From Eudoraea sp. (GTDB lineage: Bacteria > Bacteroidota > Bacteroidia > Flavobacteriales > Flavobacteriaceae): a DNA stretch of 7,424 bases. The stretch is taken from NCBI GenBank assembly GCA_013042125.1, contig JABDQS010000090.1, positions 1 through 7,424 on the forward strand, in the 5' to 3' direction. Shown here piece by piece: positions 5,802 to 7,424 of this stretch. Made by a program: the position numbers and the translations under genes. Position 1 is the first letter of the stretch. Every line of letters begins with the position of its first letter. The notes beneath the pieces are model-generated. The model saw nothing but the letters and a program-made list of their open reading frames with translations, ran no database searches and was not told where the DNA came from.

Positions 5802-7424
5802 CTAATGTTTTTGGATCAACAATTTTGTATTTACTTCATCGAAAACGATTTCAGTGCCCATTTCCAGCTGCTCTTCAAGAGCAAGGTCTGCGGTAAGGGT
5901 TTCCGTTTTAATATATTGTATGTTACTTTCGATCGCTTTCTCTACAAAACCGTCTTTCAGTACCTTAATATCAATTTTATCGGTCACTTCAAAACCAGAT
6001 TCCTTTCGCAGATTCTGAATGCGATTGACCAATTCTCTGGCAATGCCTTCTTGTTTTAGATCTTCGTTAATAGTAACGTCTAGTGCCACTGTAAGGCCTC
6101 CTGCGCTTGCTACCAACCATCCTTCGATGTCTTCGGAGCTGATCTCTACCTCCTCTAACTGTAATATAATACTTTTATTTTCTATCTCAAGGGATATTTC
6201 GCCTTCCCGTTCTATTTTTTGGATATCTTCCTGTCTAAAAATGCCAACCGCCTGTGCGATCTTTTTCATATCCTTCCCAAAACGAGGTCCTAAAACCTTA
6301 AAATTAGGCTTTATCTTCTTTACCAGAATACCTGAGGCATCATCCAGAAGTTCTATCTCTTTCACATTTACTTCTGTCATTATCAACTCTGCAACTGCCT
6401 CTATCTCCTTGCGCTGTTTATCATCCAGTACAGGGATCATAACTTTTTGAAGAGGCTGACGAACTTTTATCTTCTCTTTTTGACGTATGGATAGCACTAG
6501 AGAAGAAATGGTCTGGGCCTTTTCCATCTTGCTCTCTAACTCCTTATTTACAATTGCCTTATCGTAGGTTGGGAAATCGGAAAGATGAACACTCTCCATG
6601 GCGGTTACTTTGGTGTTACAGGTTAGATCTACATACAAGCGTTCCATAAAAAAGGGCGCTATGGGTGCAGATAACCTTGCTACAGTTAATAAGCAGGTAT
6701 GCAGGGTCTGATAGGCCGATATTTTGTCTTGCTGATAGTCGCCTTTCCAAAAACGTCTGCGGCATAAACGCACGTACCAGTTACTCAGGTTTTCCTGAAC
6801 ATAGTCCGAAATAGCCCTTGCAGCCTTGGTAGGTTCGTAGTCTGCATAAGCCTCATCTACTGTTTTTATGAGTGAATGGAGCTCAGAAAGTATCCATTGA
6901 TCTATTTCCGGTCGCTCTTTTAAAGGTATTTGAGCTTCACCATACTCAAACTCATCAATATTCGCGTAAAGTGCAAAAAATGAATAAGTATTATAAAGCG
7001 TTCCAAAGAACTTTCGTTTTACTTCCAGAATTCCGTCTATATCGAACTTCAGGTTGTCCCATGGATTTGCATTGGCGATCAAATACCAGCGAGTTGCATC
7101 CGGACCATATTCCTTTATGGTCTCAAAGGGATCAGCCGCATTTTTGAGTCGCTTAGACATCTTCTTGCCATCTTTATCCAGTACCAGGCCATTGGATACC
7201 ACGTTCTTATACGCCACTGAATCAAAAACCATTGTAGCTATGGCATGTAGTGTATAGAACCACCCTCTGGTCTGATCAACACCTTCGGCTATAAAGTCGG
7301 CCGGAAAATTCTTCCCCTCATCAATAAGATCTTTATTCTCAAAGGGGTAATGCCATTGGGCATACGGCATAGAACCACTGTCGAACCATACATCTATAAG
7401 GTCAGATTCTCTTTTCATCGGCTT
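5802..7424 (-). CDS. ileS: Isoleucyl-tRNA synthetase, C-terminal half, 5' end outside window
   Basis: The frame is open through the right edge and yields the last 540 residues of a protein that is usually about 1100 or more in this phylum. The enzyme charges tRNA-Ile using ATP. Visible parts are the end of the catalytic domain with DVWFDSGSMPYAQW and GVDQTRGWFYTL, the signature loop KMSKR (at about 7149-7163), and the anticodon-binding helical domain beginning EIDQWILSEL and including ENLSNWYVRLCRRRFW. The C-terminus (ALDVTINEDLKQEGIARELV) matches the DUF5915-type tail. KMSKR instead of KMSKS, plus this tail and no terminal zinc-finger cysteines, fits the eukaryote-like type 2 IleRS. The first Met visible here, at 7418, is internal; the true start and HIGH motif lie outside. 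It is the upstream gene of the cluster leading to lspA. Confidence 0.98.
   Translation of the reverse strand, partial: KPMKRESDLIDVWFDSGSMPYAQWHYPFENKDLIDEGKNFPADFIAEGVDQTRGWFYTLHAIATMVFDSVAYKNVVSNGLVLDKDGKKMSKRLKNAADPFETIKEYGPDATRWYLIANANPWDNLKFDIDGILEVKRKFFGTLYNTYSFFALYANIDEFEYGEAQIPLKERPEIDQWILSELHSLIKTVDEAYADYEPTKAARAISDYVQENLSNWYVRLCRRRFWKGDYQQDKISAYQTLHTCLLTVARLSAPIAPFFMERLYVDLTCNTKVTAMESVHLSDFPTYDKAIVNKELESKMEKAQTISSLVLSIRQKEKIKVRQPLQKVMIPVLDDKQRKEIEAVAELIMTEVNVKEIELLDDASGILVKKIKPNFKVLGPRFGKDMKKIAQAVGIFRQEDIQKIEREGEISLEIENKSIILQLEEVEISSEDIEGWLVASAGGLTVALDVTINEDLKQEGIARELVNRIQNLRKESGFEVTDKIDIKVLKDGFVEKAIESNIQYIKTETLTADLALEEQLEMGTEIVFDEVNTKLLIQKH

Noticed and set aside
6019..6450. 143-codon open frame on the plus strand
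   Set aside because: It lies wholly antisense to ileS, is rich in Ser and Ile from reverse-reading, and shows no recognisable motif. The ileS frame explains this stretch.

Overview
The window looks like chromosomal housekeeping DNA from a member of the Bacteroidota, most likely family Flavobacteriaceae. The evidence is the gene set (long eukaryote-like IleRS, a TraR/DksA-type protein with a degenerate zinc finger, an enlarged LspA, a patatin-POTRA surface protein), the AT-rich spacers, the scarcity of Shine-Dalgarno sequences, and TAnnTTTG promoter boxes of the Bacteroidota type. No tRNA, rRNA, CRISPR array, insertion sequence, phage gene or attachment site was seen.

Layout, left to right. 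Positions 1-3013 hold two minus-strand genes read in the order uvrC, then a patatin-like phospholipase cut by the left edge; 17 bases separate them. Positions 3014-3474 form a divergent spacer. It carries a candidate uvrC promoter, a candidate plus-strand promoter, two short palindromes, a direct repeat, and a previously unannotated-looking 28-codon frame (3347-3433) encoding a single hydrophobic helix. The plus-strand 5-formyltetrahydrofolate cyclo-ligase gene (3475-4035) follows and ends inside the end of lspA: the two convergent genes overlap by 13 bases. Positions 4023-7424 are a minus-strand cluster read as ileS (5' end outside the window), a TraR/DksA family gene, an exported DUF4097-like protein, and lspA.

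Functionally, ileS and lspA form an old neighbour pair (adjacent in E. coli too), here separated by a DksA-like regulator and a secreted beta-rich protein. uvrC performs nucleotide excision repair. The patatin gene encodes an envelope lipase of the PlpD type. The cyclo-ligase salvages 5-formyl-folate. Most of the window is ordinary core genome. The parts most worth a second look are the 28-residue membrane microprotein and its regulatory-looking leader, the cysteine-poor DksA-like protein, and the secreted protein placed between the DksA-like gene and lspA.
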